From an uncultured Pelagibacteraceae bacterium (GTDB lineage: Bacteria; Pseudomonadota; Alphaproteobacteria; Pelagibacterales; Pelagibacteraceae), in the NCBI GenBank assembly GCA_902621345.1, contig CACNLV010000001.1:248001-312000 (forward strand): a stretch of 64,000 bases of DNA, written 5' to 3'. How positions within the stretch are numbered: position 1 is the stretch's first letter; every line of letters begins with the position of its first letter. Below the pieces are notes generated by a model. That model was not told the DNA's origin. It was given only the letters and a program-made list of their open reading frames with translations, and ran no database searches. Made by a program: the position numbers and the translations under genes. Below are positions 1-8,928 of the stretch, in pieces.

Positions 1-753
1 AAATATTCCATCAGGTTTTAGAGATGAAATTTTTTCATAACTAGCATTACACGGAACCACTGTAACTTTACATTTAAAGTCAGAAAAATATCTTAAAATA
101 TTCTTTTTAATTCCATAATCTATAGCAACAATGTGAAAAGATTTTTGGTTATTTTTTTGATATCCAGTTTGCTTTTTCCATGTTTTAAAACCTTTCCACA
201 GATAATCTTTCTTTGTGGTAACTTCTTTTGCAAGATCTAAATTTTTTAATCCACTCCATTTTGTAGTTACATTGATGATTTTATTTATATTAAATTTGCC
301 TGTTTTTGAGACTGATATTGTGCCTTTTGGCGCTCCTTTCTCTCTAATAAAATTAGTTAAATTTCTTGTGTCTAATCCAGTAATTCCAACTATTTTGTTT
401 TTTTTAAGCCAAGCATCCAGATGTAAAAAAGATCTATAATTTGAGGGCGATGTTATTTCTGAATTAAATATAACACCTTTTGTCCAAATTTTATCAGACT
501 CATGGTCCTCATTATTGGTACCTACATTACCAATATGAGGAAAGGTAAAATTGATTATTTGTCCAGCATAAGAAGGATCAGAAATTATTTCTTGATAACC
601 TGTAAGAGATGTGTTGAAGCAAACTTCTCCGGTTGCAGTTCCTTGATAGCCAATACCAATACCTTTAAAAACTTTTCTATTTTCAAGAACTAAAATACCT
701 GTTTGTTTATCTGAGATTTTTTTTGAGTTAGTTTTTTTTGCTTTTTTGATCAA
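1..753 (-). CDS. carA: carbamoyl-phosphate synthase small subunit, 3' end outside window
   Basis: Glutamine-hydrolysing subunit of carbamoyl-phosphate synthase, which feeds arginine and pyrimidine synthesis. The reverse strand translates from a TTG at 753 into about 251 residues typical of the CarA N-terminal domain (GYQGTATGEVCFNTSLTGYQ, then the DPSYAGQIINFTFPHIGN block). The glutamine amidotransferase domain begins near the window edge (VAIDYGIKKNILR) and continues outside. A stop codon sits directly upstream of the TTG in frame and no ATG gives the full conserved start, so TTG is the likely start. It is divergent from yqeY; carA next to yqeY-dnaG-rpoD is a familiar alphaproteobacterial order. 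The identification is firm and the start less so. Confidence 0.93.
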   Translation of the reverse strand, partial: MIKKAKKTNSKKISDKQTGILVLENRKVFKGIGIGYQGTATGEVCFNTSLTGYQEIISDPSYAGQIINFTFPHIGNVGTNNEDHESDKIWTKGVIFNSEITSPSNYRSFLHLDAWLKKNKIVGITGLDTRNLTNFIREKGAPKGTISVSKTGKFNINKIINVTTKWSGLKNLDLAKEVTTKKDYLWKGFKTWKKQTGYQKNNQKSFHIVAIDYGIKKNILRYFSDFKCKVTVVPCNASYEKISSLKPDGIF

Positions 754-879
754 TTACAACTCATAAGTTAAAGGTTAATACAATAATTGGATTATTATCG
801 CAACAGAGATGTATTATAAAATTGAAAAAAAACAATTTTTCTTTTGAGAATTTTTTGCTTTAAAGTAGATTAAAAAATT

Positions 880-1344
880 ATGTCTTTAAAAGAAACAATC
901 GAAACTGAATACAAAAACGCTCTAAAATCTAAAGATAAAACAAAAATATCAACTTATAGGTTAATATTGTCATCCATAAAAGACTTAGATATTCAAAACA
1001 GATCGGGTCCTAACAAGAAAGAAACAGATGATGAGGACATAAAAAAGTTATTTAAAAAGATGGTTAAGCAAAGAACCGAATCAATTGAAATTTACAAAAA
1101 AAATAATCGAACGGATTTATTAGAAGTTGAGCAAAATGAATATGAAATTATATCAAGTTTTTTACCGAAGGTTTTAGGTGATGAGGAAACAAAAAAAATT
1201 TGTGAAAATATTATAACAAAATTAGGCGCATCTTCTATTAAGGATATAGGTAAAGTTATGGGTGAATTAAAAAAAGAGTATTCTGATAAAATCGACTTTG
1301 CTAAAGCAGGATCACTTATTAAAGAACTTTTAAACAAATCATGA
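880..1344 (+). CDS. yqeY: YqeY/GatB-domain-like protein
   Basis: A 154-residue member of the YqeY family, related to the C-terminal tRNA-binding domain of GatB; its cellular role is not settled. Visible family features are the N-terminal helical segment (LKETIETEYKNALKSKDK), the R-LILSSIKDL block and the C-terminal KVMGELKKEY motif. The length is normal for the family. It overlaps the dnaG start by 4 bases, so the two genes are probably cotranscribed and translationally coupled. The placement just upstream of dnaG and rpoD supports the call. Confidence 0.88.
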   Translation: MSLKETIETEYKNALKSKDKTKISTYRLILSSIKDLDIQNRSGPNKKETDDEDIKKLFKKMVKQRTESIEIYKKNNRTDLLEVEQNEYEIISSFLPKVLGDEETKKICENIITKLGASSIKDIGKVMGELKKEYSDKIDFAKAGSLIKELLNKS

Positions 1345-3119
1345 TGAAATATCCAAAAGAATATCTTAATGAAATAAAAACTAGATTAAAGGTTTCAACA
1401 GTCGTATCTAAATTCGTAAGTCTAAAAAAAAGAGGAAAAGAATTTGTGGGGCTATCTCCTTTTAAAAATGAAAAAACACCCTCATTCACTGTCAACGATG
1501 AAAAAGAATTTTATCATTGTTTTGCCACATCGGAACATGGAAATATTTTTGATTTTGTTATGAAAACACAAAACCTCAGATTTGGCGAAGCAGTAAAATA
1601 TCTCGCAAACATGGCTGGTATGCAACCTTACATGTTCACAAAACAAGATGAAGAGAGAGAGAAAAAGTGGAGAGAATATTGTTTAATTTTTAATCAATAT
1701 GTTGAATTTTATCATGATGAATTAATAAAAAATGAAACTCACAATAAAGCTAGAAATTATTTAAAAGATAGAAATATTAGCAAAGATCAAGTTAAAAAAT
1801 TTAAAATAGGATACGTGGAAAAAAATCCAAATTTTTTTGAAAAATTAAAAAAAAATTCTAGTGAACAAGCATTAATAGAAACTGGATTATTTTATTTTGA
1901 TGAAAAAAAGAAAACTTATGTTGAGAGATTTAAAGGACGTTTAATTTTTCCTATCAATAATATTTCTGGTCAACCAATTGCTTTTGGTGGAAGAATTATT
2001 GAAAAAAGTGATTACCTTGCGAAATACATTAACTCACCTGAAACTAATTTTTTTAAGAAAGGCTCAAATTTATACAACTTAGATCGAGCAAGAAAATTGT
2101 CTAATAAGACAGATCATATTTTTTTAGTTGAAGGTTATATGGATGTTGTTGGTTTAGCCAAAAATGATATTGAAAATGCCGTTGCTAATTTAGGAACATC
2201 TCTTACGGACAAACAAATACTAACACTAAATCAATTTTTCGATGATATTATTATATGTTTTGATGGAGATGAAAGTGGTTATAAAGCTGCATTAAGAGCA
2301 GCAGAAAATTCAATTATCTATTTAAAACCAGAGAAACAAATTTCATTTTTGTTTTTACCTGATAAAGAGGATCCTGATAGTTTTGTAAACAAAAATGGTA
2401 AAGATTTTTTTTTAGATTTTGCTAAAAAAAGTAAACTCTCAATTCACGAATTTATTTTTCTACACTATAAAAAACAAACTCAAAATAATCCTTCGTCTAT
2501 GGCTATTTTTGATAAGAAACTTAGGTCAATAGCAAATACTATTAAAGATGAATTTATTAAAAAATACGTTTTGGAATACTTTTTAGACAAAATTTCAGAG
2601 TTGGCACCACATACAAATCTAAATAAAAAATTTAATTATGTCAAACAAACCAAATCTCTTGAAACAACAAAAAAATATTTCAATGAAAGTAAATCTTTAT
2701 CAGCAATAGAGCTTAAAGAGTTTTCATTGCTTTACCTTTTGATGAATAATTTAGATTTAATGAAAGAAAACCTTCACTTAATAGAAAATGTGAGTCTATT
2801 TACTGAAGTAAATAAACAGATTTTCTCAAAAATCATCTCAAAACTTAAGTTAGAAGATAAAATAATTCTCAAAGATTTGGAGATTGATGATCAGTTAATT
2901 GAAAAAATAAATAAGTTTGCTCCAATTAAGTACATTCTGGGCAAGAAAAACAAAAATGATTATGAAATAATTGGATTACTTGATGACATAAATCGAGATT
3001 TAAAAAACTATAATTTAGAACTAAGAATTCAGGAATTAGAATCTAAGTTTTCTAAAGATTTGAGCGAGACAACATTTAATGAGCTAAAAGAGCTTAAAAA
3101 AAAGCAAAATATCAATTAA
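1341..3119 (+). CDS. dnaG: DNA primase
   Basis: Primase that synthesises RNA primers for replication. Domain order: an N-terminal CHC2-type segment (about 1-100), the DnaG core, and a Toprim domain around residues 255-340 with LVEGYMDVV and DGDESGY metal-binding motifs, then a C-terminal helicase-interaction region. The 592-residue length is typical. The zinc motif is degenerate: the usual CPFH reads SPFK (residues 39-42) and CFGC reads CFAT (60-63), so only one of the four expected ligands (Cys60) remains. Two ATG codons lie in tandem at the start, overlapping yqeY. Identity is secure; the zinc loss is read directly from the sequence. Confidence 0.96.
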   Translation: MMKYPKEYLNEIKTRLKVSTVVSKFVSLKKRGKEFVGLSPFKNEKTPSFTVNDEKEFYHCFATSEHGNIFDFVMKTQNLRFGEAVKYLANMAGMQPYMFTKQDEEREKKWREYCLIFNQYVEFYHDELIKNETHNKARNYLKDRNISKDQVKKFKIGYVEKNPNFFEKLKKNSSEQALIETGLFYFDEKKKTYVERFKGRLIFPINNISGQPIAFGGRIIEKSDYLAKYINSPETNFFKKGSNLYNLDRARKLSNKTDHIFLVEGYMDVVGLAKNDIENAVANLGTSLTDKQILTLNQFFDDIIICFDGDESGYKAALRAAENSIIYLKPEKQISFLFLPDKEDPDSFVNKNGKDFFLDFAKKSKLSIHEFIFLHYKKQTQNNPSSMAIFDKKLRSIANTIKDEFIKKYVLEYFLDKISELAPHTNLNKKFNYVKQTKSLETTKKYFNESKSLSAIELKEFSLLYLLMNNLDLMKENLHLIENVSLFTEVNKQIFSKIISKLKLEDKIILKDLEIDDQLIEKINKFAPIKYILGKKNKNDYEIIGLLDDINRDLKNYNLELRIQELESKFSKDLSETTFNELKELKKKQNIN

Positions 3120-3184
3120 TTCACATTATTTATTAATGGATTTTTACAAATTTAGCATTATATAAGACTCTTCAAACTATAGCC

Positions 3185-5008
3185 GTGGAAAGAATTATAA
3201 CGAAATCATTCGCTAGACTAATGGGTCGTGGAACTCATAGGGGTTTTATAACTTATGAGGAGTTAAGTAAATCTCTTGGAAAAAGAAACTTATCGAATGA
3301 GAATCTTGCTCAAGCATTCATTCATATTTTAGATGAAAAAGTTACACTAGTTGAAAAAAAATCTGATTTTAAAGTTCTAAGAAAGAAAGATAGCTCATCA
3401 AAAGAAGAGGGTAAGACCATTGAGAAAAGTGATGACCCAATAAGAATGTATCTTAGAGAAATGGGTGGTGTCGAGTTATTATCTAGAGAAGGTGAAATAG
3501 CCATTGCAAAAAGAATTGAAGCGGGAAAAGATGTGATGCTAATTGCATTATCACAAAGTCCTATAACTGCCCAACAATTCTTTGAGTGGAATGAAAAACT
3601 TCAAAATGATGAAATTTTGGTAAGAGAGATAATCGATATAGATACAAATTATATGGAAGATGAAACTACAGGACCAAGTGCCAAACAAAAAAATTCTGGG
3701 GAGATTGAAAAAGATGATGGTACTAGTGAAGAGGATGATGATTTTAATCCTACGCTCGCTGCAATGGAAAGTGAGATTAAACCAAAAGTTTTAAAAACTG
3801 TTAACTTATTGACTAAAGAATATAATAAGTTAATCAAGTATCAAAAAGAAAAATTAGATTGTGTATTAAATTCTAAAACTTTTTCACCAGCAAAGGAAAA
3901 AGGTCACGATAAAATTGTTAATGAAATTTTAGAAAATATTAAATCTCTTCAATTATCACCATCTGTTTTGGAAGAGTTAGTCCAAAAGCACTATGTAGAG
4001 AATAAAAAAATTGTTTCTTTAGAAGGAAACCTCTTAAGATTAGCCATAGACCACAAAATTCCACGAAATGAGTTTATTAAATTTTATATTGGAAATGAGA
4101 TAAACCCAAACTTAAAAAAGTTTCTAGATACAAATTCTTTATGGAAACAATTTTTCTCAAAAAACAAAAATGAATTTAAAAATATTAGGGATAGGTTAGT
4201 TGAAATAAGTCACAAATTAGGAATGTCTGTTACTGAGTACAAAAAACTAGTCAGCAGAATACAGAAAGGTGAGAAAGAGTCTAGAATTGCAAAAAAAGAG
4301 ATGGTTGAAGCAAATTTAAGATTAGTCATTTCCATTGCGAAAAAATATACTAATAGAGGTTTACAATTTTTAGACTTAATTCAAGAGGGTAATATTGGAT
4401 TAATGAAAGCGGTTGATAAATTTGAGTACAGAAGAGGTTATAAATTTTCTACTTACGCAACTTGGTGGATACGACAAGCAATTACTAGATCAATAGCTGA
4501 TCAAGCGAGAACCATAAGAATTCCAGTTCATATGATTGAAACTATAAATAAGATAGTCCGAACTCAAAGGTTAATACTCAGTGAATTTGGAAGAGAAGCT
4601 ACACCAGAGGAACTAGCAAAAAAACTTAGAATGCCTTTAGATAAAGTTAGAAAAGTCTTAAAAATTTCAAAAGAACCTGTGTCACTTGAAAAACCAGTTG
4701 GTGATGAGGAAGATAGTAGCTTAGGAGATTTTATAGAAGATACAAAAGCTCTTGCACCTTTAGAGCAGGCAATAAAATCAAATTTAGGAGAAGCAACTAC
4801 AAAAATATTATCTACTCTTACACCAAGAGAGGAAAGAGTTTTAAGAATGAGATTTGGAGTTGGAATGAACACTGATCATACTTTAGAAGAAGTAGGTTTG
4901 CAATTTTCTGTAACAAGAGAGCGTATTAGACAAATCGAAGCCAAAGCTTTAAGAAAATTAAAACACCCTAGTAGATCAAAACAACTAAAGAGTTTTTTGG
5001 AAAGTTAA
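3185..5008 (+). CDS. rpoD: RNA polymerase sigma factor RpoD (sigma-70)
   Basis: Primary sigma factor, 607 residues from a GTG start (no ATG fits upstream). Visible parts: region 1.1 at the N terminus, region 1.2 ([12 protein letters not shown]), a non-conserved acidic insert at roughly 150-200, regions 2.1-2.4 ([40 protein letters not shown]), region 3, and region 4.2 with the -35-binding helix ([20 protein letters not shown]). It lies downstream of dnaG with a 65-base gap, the conserved primase-sigma order. A tRNA gene begins 5 bases after its stop codon. Confidence 0.97.
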   Translation: MERIITKSFARLMGRGTHRGFITYEELSKSLGKRNLSNENLAQAFIHILDEKVTLVEKKSDFKVLRKKDSSSKEEGKTIEKSDDPIRMYLREMGGVELLSREGEIAIAKRIEAGKDVMLIALSQSPITAQQFFEWNEKLQNDEILVREIIDIDTNYMEDETTGPSAKQKNSGEIEKDDGTSEEDDDFNPTLAAMESEIKPKVLKTVNLLTKEYNKLIKYQKEKLDCVLNSKTFSPAKEKGHDKIVNEILENIKSLQLSPSVLEELVQKHYVENKKIVSLEGNLLRLAIDHKIPRNEFIKFYIGNEINPNLKKFLDTNSLWKQFFSKNKNEFKNIRDRLVEISHKLGMSVTEYKKLVSRIQKGEKESRIAKKEMVEANLRLVISIAKKYTNRGLQFLDLIQEGNIGLMKAVDKFEYRRGYKFSTYATWWIRQAITRSIADQARTIRIPVHMIETINKIVRTQRLILSEFGREATPEELAKKLRMPLDKVRKVLKISKEPVSLEKPVGDEEDSSLGDFIEDTKALAPLEQAIKSNLGEATTKILSTLTPREERVLRMRFGVGMNTDHTLEEVGLQFSVTRERIRQIEAKALRKLKHPSRSKQLKSFLES

Positions 5009-5013
5009 TTTTT

Positions 5014-5088
5014 GGGCCGTTAGCTCAATAGTAGAGTACTGCATTGACATTGCAGGGGTAGTTGGAGCGTAACCAACACGGCCCACCA
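5014..5088 (+). tRNA. tRNA-Val (GAC), with atypical D and T loops
   Basis: Cloverleaf: acceptor GGGCCGT pairs with ACGGCCC; D stem GCTC/GAGT; anticodon stem CTGCA/TGCAG with loop TTGACAT (anticodon GAC, Val); T stem GTTGG/CCAAC; discriminator A and an encoded CCA. All four stems pair well. The D loop reads AATAGTA and lacks the invariant GG, and the T loop reads AGCGTAA instead of a TTCRA-type loop, so the usual D-loop/T-loop tertiary contacts cannot form as drawn. It is either a functional variant or a decaying tRNA. Confidence 0.85.
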
Positions 5089-5138
5089 TCATTAAATAAT
5101 AATCTTTCAATCATTAATAAAAAAACTATTATTTAAAT

Positions 5139-6056
5139 ATGGAAATTACCAAAGATTTAAAAACAGTTTTTGCTGGATGTGCAAAAGACTGCGAAAAACA
5201 TTTACCAACAGTATTAGATAATATAGATCAGTATAGTAAAATTTTTAAAAAATCCTCAAAGATAATAGTTGAAAATGGATCTACCGATAGAACAAAAGAA
5301 ATTTTAAAACAAATAAGAAATAACGACGATATCATAATCTTTAGAGATGATTTTAATCAATTTAAACAAAGAGGAACTAGGCTCGCTCTAGCAAGGAATT
5401 TAATAATTGAACAAATAAAAGAGAATAAAGCTTTTAGAAATTTTGATCTTTTAATAGTCCTCGATTTAGATGATCGGAACAAGTTTAAAATAGAAAATCA
5501 CAATTTTATAAAAGCACTAAATTTTTTATATTCTAAAAATGATATTGCAGCTGTTTTTGCAAATCAACCTGGAGATTATTTTGATATTTGGACTCTTAGA
5601 GACAATCTTTATTCTAAGAACGATTTTTGGTGCGAAGCATTGAGATATGCTTCATCAAAATTAAATTCATATGACCCCATCACACGTGAGACTCTAAGTG
5701 ACCTAAAACAAAATTTTTTAGACAAAAATAAGCTAAGTTTCAATTCAAATAGTCCTCCATATAAAGTTAAATCTGCATTTGGTGGTTTTGGAATTTACAA
5801 AATTAGTAAAATATTAGAAAATAAAAATAAATATGTTGGTGAACAAGAATTTAGTATTAGATTTTTGGATGGTATAGAAAAAAAAGTTTATTACCAGAAA
5901 TGTGAACATGTTAATTTTAACTTGGGTTTTTGTGAGATGGGTTTAAATCTTTATATTTTACCGTATTTGATAAATTCAAACGTAAATTTTGAAAACTTAA
6001 GGCCAGAGGCTGCCTTTCAATTTATAATTAATAAGAAAGAGATTTTGAATTTGTAA
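5139..6056 (+). CDS. glycosyltransferase-like protein (GT-A fold)
   Basis: A 305-residue protein that looks like a GT-A glycosyltransferase. The N-terminal part has a nucleotide-binding style strand-loop (IIVENGSTDRTKEIL, around residues 42-57), and an acidic VLDLDDRN motif at about 107-114 could be the metal-binding DxD. A glycine-rich SAFGGFGIYK segment follows near 210. No signal peptide or membrane segment was seen. The motifs recall alpha-mannosyltransferase families, but donor and acceptor cannot be deduced. It opens the sugar-nucleotide cluster behind tRNA-Val, which supports a role in surface polysaccharide. Confidence 0.6.
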   Translation: MEITKDLKTVFAGCAKDCEKHLPTVLDNIDQYSKIFKKSSKIIVENGSTDRTKEILKQIRNNDDIIIFRDDFNQFKQRGTRLALARNLIIEQIKENKAFRNFDLLIVLDLDDRNKFKIENHNFIKALNFLYSKNDIAAVFANQPGDYFDIWTLRDNLYSKNDFWCEALRYASSKLNSYDPITRETLSDLKQNFLDKNKLSFNSNSPPYKVKSAFGGFGIYKISKILENKNKYVGEQEFSIRFLDGIEKKVYYQKCEHVNFNLGFCEMGLNLYILPYLINSNVNFENLRPEAAFQFIINKKEILNL

Positions 6057-6177
6057 TAAGCATTATAAATCAATCTTTAATAAAGGATTAATTTTTAACA
6101 AAAAATTTACAACTGTTTACCAACGAATGTAATTACATTAAGATCTTAATATCTTATTAAATTAAAACATACTTGTT

Positions 6178-7197
6178 ATGTCAAAAAATATAATTGTAAC
6201 TGGTGGCTTAGGTTTTATAGGAAGCAATCTTATAGAGCTTTTGTTAAAAAAAAATTACAGAGTATTGAATATCGACAAAGTTTCATATTCCTCAAATTTT
6301 TATAACGTAAAAAAATTTAAATCATCAAAAAAATATGAATTTCTAAAGTGTGATATAGGAAACACTAAGTTAAAAAAAATTTTTTTTAAATTTAAACCTA
6401 TATGTATATTTAATTTAGCTGCCGAAACTCATGTAGATAGATCTATTGATGATCCTAAGCAATTTGTAAAAAGTAATATTATTGGAGTATATAATTTGTT
6501 AGAAAACTTTAAAAAATTTTCGCAAAGATTTAATTCTAAATTAATTCACATATCGACTGATGAGGTTTTTGGGGATATTTTAAAAGGAAGATCTTCAGAA
6601 AAATATCCGTACCAACCAAGTTCACCTTATGCAGCTAGTAAGGCAGCCTCTGATCATTTGGTTAGTTCTTATGTTAGGACTTATAAAGTTCCAGCAATTA
6701 TAACTAATTGTTCTAATAATTATGGACCAAAACAACATCCAGAAAAATTAATACCAAAATTAATTTACAATATTTTGAACAACAGACCTTTGCCGATTTA
6801 TGGAAAAGGTATCAACTCTCGTGAATGGATATATGTGAAAGATCATTGTGAGGCTTTATTTCGAGTTTTTAAAAAGGGAAAAATTGGAGAAACTTACAAC
6901 ATAGGATCTAATAAAAATCTCTCAAACCTTGAAGTTTGCAAAAATATTTTAGATGTCTCAAAAAAATTAATCAAATTAGGGGATAAAGTAAAAATATATT
7001 TTATTAAAGACAGGCCAGGACATGATATGAGATATGCTTTAGATAGTAAAAAAATAAAAAAAGAACTTAAATTTAAACCAAGAACAAATTTTAAAACTGG
7101 GATTAAATTAACTTTTGAGTGGTATAAAAATAATAAATCTTATTATAAATACTTACCTAAAAAAGATATACTTAAAAGGTTAGGTAAAAATGATTAG
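6178..7197 (+). CDS. rfbB: dTDP-glucose 4,6-dehydratase
   Basis: Converts dTDP-glucose to dTDP-4-keto-6-deoxyglucose. An extended SDR of 339 residues: Rossmann motif GGLGFIGSNL near residue 9, the family signature AAETHVDRSIDDP, catalytic STDEVFGD (Asp-Glu pair) and YAASKAASD, the YxxxK pair. The GPKQHPEKLIPK block is typical of RmlB. It overlaps rfbA by 8 bases and clearly belongs to one operon with it. dTDP as the nucleotide is inferred from family resemblance and from the adjacent thymidylyltransferase. Confidence 0.93.
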   Translation: MSKNIIVTGGLGFIGSNLIELLLKKNYRVLNIDKVSYSSNFYNVKKFKSSKKYEFLKCDIGNTKLKKIFFKFKPICIFNLAAETHVDRSIDDPKQFVKSNIIGVYNLLENFKKFSQRFNSKLIHISTDEVFGDILKGRSSEKYPYQPSSPYAASKAASDHLVSSYVRTYKVPAIITNCSNNYGPKQHPEKLIPKLIYNILNNRPLPIYGKGINSREWIYVKDHCEALFRVFKKGKIGETYNIGSNKNLSNLEVCKNILDVSKKLIKLGDKVKIYFIKDRPGHDMRYALDSKKIKKELKFKPRTNFKTGIKLTFEWYKNNKSYYKYLPKKDILKRLGKND

Positions 7198-8068
7198 TAA
7201 AGGAATTATACTTGCTGGCGGTGCTGGGACAAGAATGAGTCCACTCACAAAGGCCGTGAATAAACAGTTACTACCTATTTATGATAAGCCACTTATTTTT
7301 TATCCTCTTTCAATTTTAATGTTGTCAAAAATTAGAGATATTTTAATTATTGTAAATAAGGGCCAAATTAATCAATATAGAAAATTAATCAACGATGGAA
7401 AAAATCTTGGAATAAAAATTACTTATCAAGAGCAAAATAAACCAAGAGGTTTGCCAGATGCTTTTATATTAGGAGAAAAATTTATTGGCACTCAAAATGT
7501 CGCGATGATTTTAGGAGATAATTTTTTTTATGGTCAAGGGTTATCCGAAAACTTAAAGAAATGTACAAAATTAAAATCAGGAGCAAAAGTATTTTTACAC
7601 AAGGTATCAAATCCAGAGTCTTTTGGTGTGGCAAAAGTAAATAAAAGAAATAAAATTTTAAAGATTATAGAAAAACCTAAAAAACATATTTCAAATTTAG
7701 CAGTCACAGGTCTTTATTTTTTTGATAACAATGTAATTAAATATTCAAAAACATTAAAACCTTCCAAGAGAGGAGAAATAGAGATTTCTGATTTATTGAA
7801 TATTTATAAAAAAAAAAATAAATTAACAGCAGATTATATTGGACGTGGTGGGGCATGGCTCGATACTGGGTCAATTGATGATTATTTCAAGACTTTCTCA
7901 TATGTTCATGCAATTGAAAATAGACAAGGAGTAAAAATTGCGTGTTTAGAGGAAATTGCATTATATAATAAATGGATTAATAAAACCCAGATTAAGAAAC
8001 AAATAAAATTTTATGGAAATTGTAGTTATTCAAATTATTTAAAAAAGATTATTAAAGAAAGTGCATAA
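7190..8068 (+). CDS. rfbA: glucose-1-phosphate thymidylyltransferase
   Basis: Makes dTDP-glucose from dTTP and glucose-1-phosphate. The 292-residue protein has the nucleotidyltransferase signature GIILAGGAGTRMSPLT at residues 5-20, KQLLPIYDKPLIFYPL, LGDNFFYGQ and the late RGGAWLDTGS motif, all RmlA hallmarks. Length is as expected. It overlaps rfbB upstream and the reductase gene downstream, consistent with translational coupling. It resembles RmlA far more than CDP-glucose pyrophosphorylase (RfbF), which matters for interpreting the pathway. Confidence 0.93.
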   Translation: MISKGIILAGGAGTRMSPLTKAVNKQLLPIYDKPLIFYPLSILMLSKIRDILIIVNKGQINQYRKLINDGKNLGIKITYQEQNKPRGLPDAFILGEKFIGTQNVAMILGDNFFYGQGLSENLKKCTKLKSGAKVFLHKVSNPESFGVAKVNKRNKILKIIEKPKKHISNLAVTGLYFFDNNVIKYSKTLKPSKRGEIEISDLLNIYKKKNKLTADYIGRGGAWLDTGSIDDYFKTFSYVHAIENRQGVKIACLEEIALYNKWINKTQIKKQIKFYGNCSYSNYLKKIIKESA

Positions 8069-8915
8069 AATCTTATTAACAGGCTCCTCTGGCTTCATAG
8101 GTTCAAACATTTTGAATAGTTTTTCTAAAGATTTCAAATTTTATATTCTAGTTAGAAAAAAACCTTTAAGAAGATATTCAAAAAACAAAAATATTAAAGT
8201 TATTAGATTTAAAAACTACAATTCACTAAACTCAAAATTAAAAAAGATAAAAGTTAATACAGTAATCCATTGTGCAACACACTACATAAAAGATCATAAG
8301 TTTCAGGATATAGAAAAACTTTGTTATTCTAATTTGGTGTTTGGGAATGTAATTTTAGAAAACCTTACAAAATTAAAAGCATCAAAATTTATCAATTTTT
8401 CTACAGTTTGGGAGGATGCCAACGCAAAAAAGGATAATATTGAAAATTTATATTCTGCATACAAAAAAAGCTTTAGTACGATTTTAGGTTTTTATAAAAA
8501 AATTTTAAAAAAAGTAAATTTCTACGAATTAATGGTCTTCGATACGTTTGGTAATTACGACCAGAGGAAAAAAATAATCCACGCTTTGAAAATTAATTAT
8601 CTTAAAAATAAATCAACAAATATAATATCAAAAAATCTTCATATGAATTTACTTAATATTTCAGATATAATTGATGCAGTTAGTTTAATTCTCAAGAAAA
8701 ATGTACCCCCTAAGAGATACTCAATTGTAAATAACTTAAATTTAAAAATTTTTGACTTGGTTAAAATTTTTAATAATCAAAGTAAAAAAAAACTTAAAGT
8801 TAAATGGTTATCTAATCAATTTATTAAATATAAAATTTATCCCTATGACAAATTAAGTGGTTGGAAACCGCGTAATAGTTCTGTAAGAGATATAATAAAT
8901 TATATTAAAACTTAA
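8061..8915 (+). CDS. NAD-dependent epimerase/reductase (extended SDR), likely sugar-nucleotide 4-reductase
   Basis: A 284-residue short-chain dehydrogenase starting at GTG (8-base overlap with rfbA). The Rossmann motif TGSSGFIGSN lies at residues 7-16 and a YxxxK pair occurs in YSAYKK. It is not a standard RfbD. By position it is the only candidate 4-keto reductase of this cluster, comparable in role to RfbJ or the ascarylose reductase. Substrate and product stereochemistry cannot be read from the sequence. The gene is part of the rfbB-rfbA run. Confidence 0.7.
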   Translation: MHKILLTGSSGFIGSNILNSFSKDFKFYILVRKKPLRRYSKNKNIKVIRFKNYNSLNSKLKKIKVNTVIHCATHYIKDHKFQDIEKLCYSNLVFGNVILENLTKLKASKFINFSTVWEDANAKKDNIENLYSAYKKSFSTILGFYKKILKKVNFYELMVFDTFGNYDQRKKIIHALKINYLKNKSTNIISKNLHMNLLNISDIIDAVSLILKKNVPPKRYSIVNNLNLKIFDLVKIFNNQSKKKLKVKWLSNQFIKYKIYPYDKLSGWKPRNSSVRDIINYIKT

Positions 8916-8928
8916 AAATTAATTTTTT

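Noticed and set aside
215-693. Small plus-strand frames near the left edge
   Set aside because: They lie antisense inside carA, whose reverse-strand translation is clearly conserved.
5094-5135. AT-only inverted repeat after tRNA-Val (AAATAATA ... TATTATTT)
   Set aside because: It has no GC pairs and a long loop; a weak structure expected by chance in this composition.
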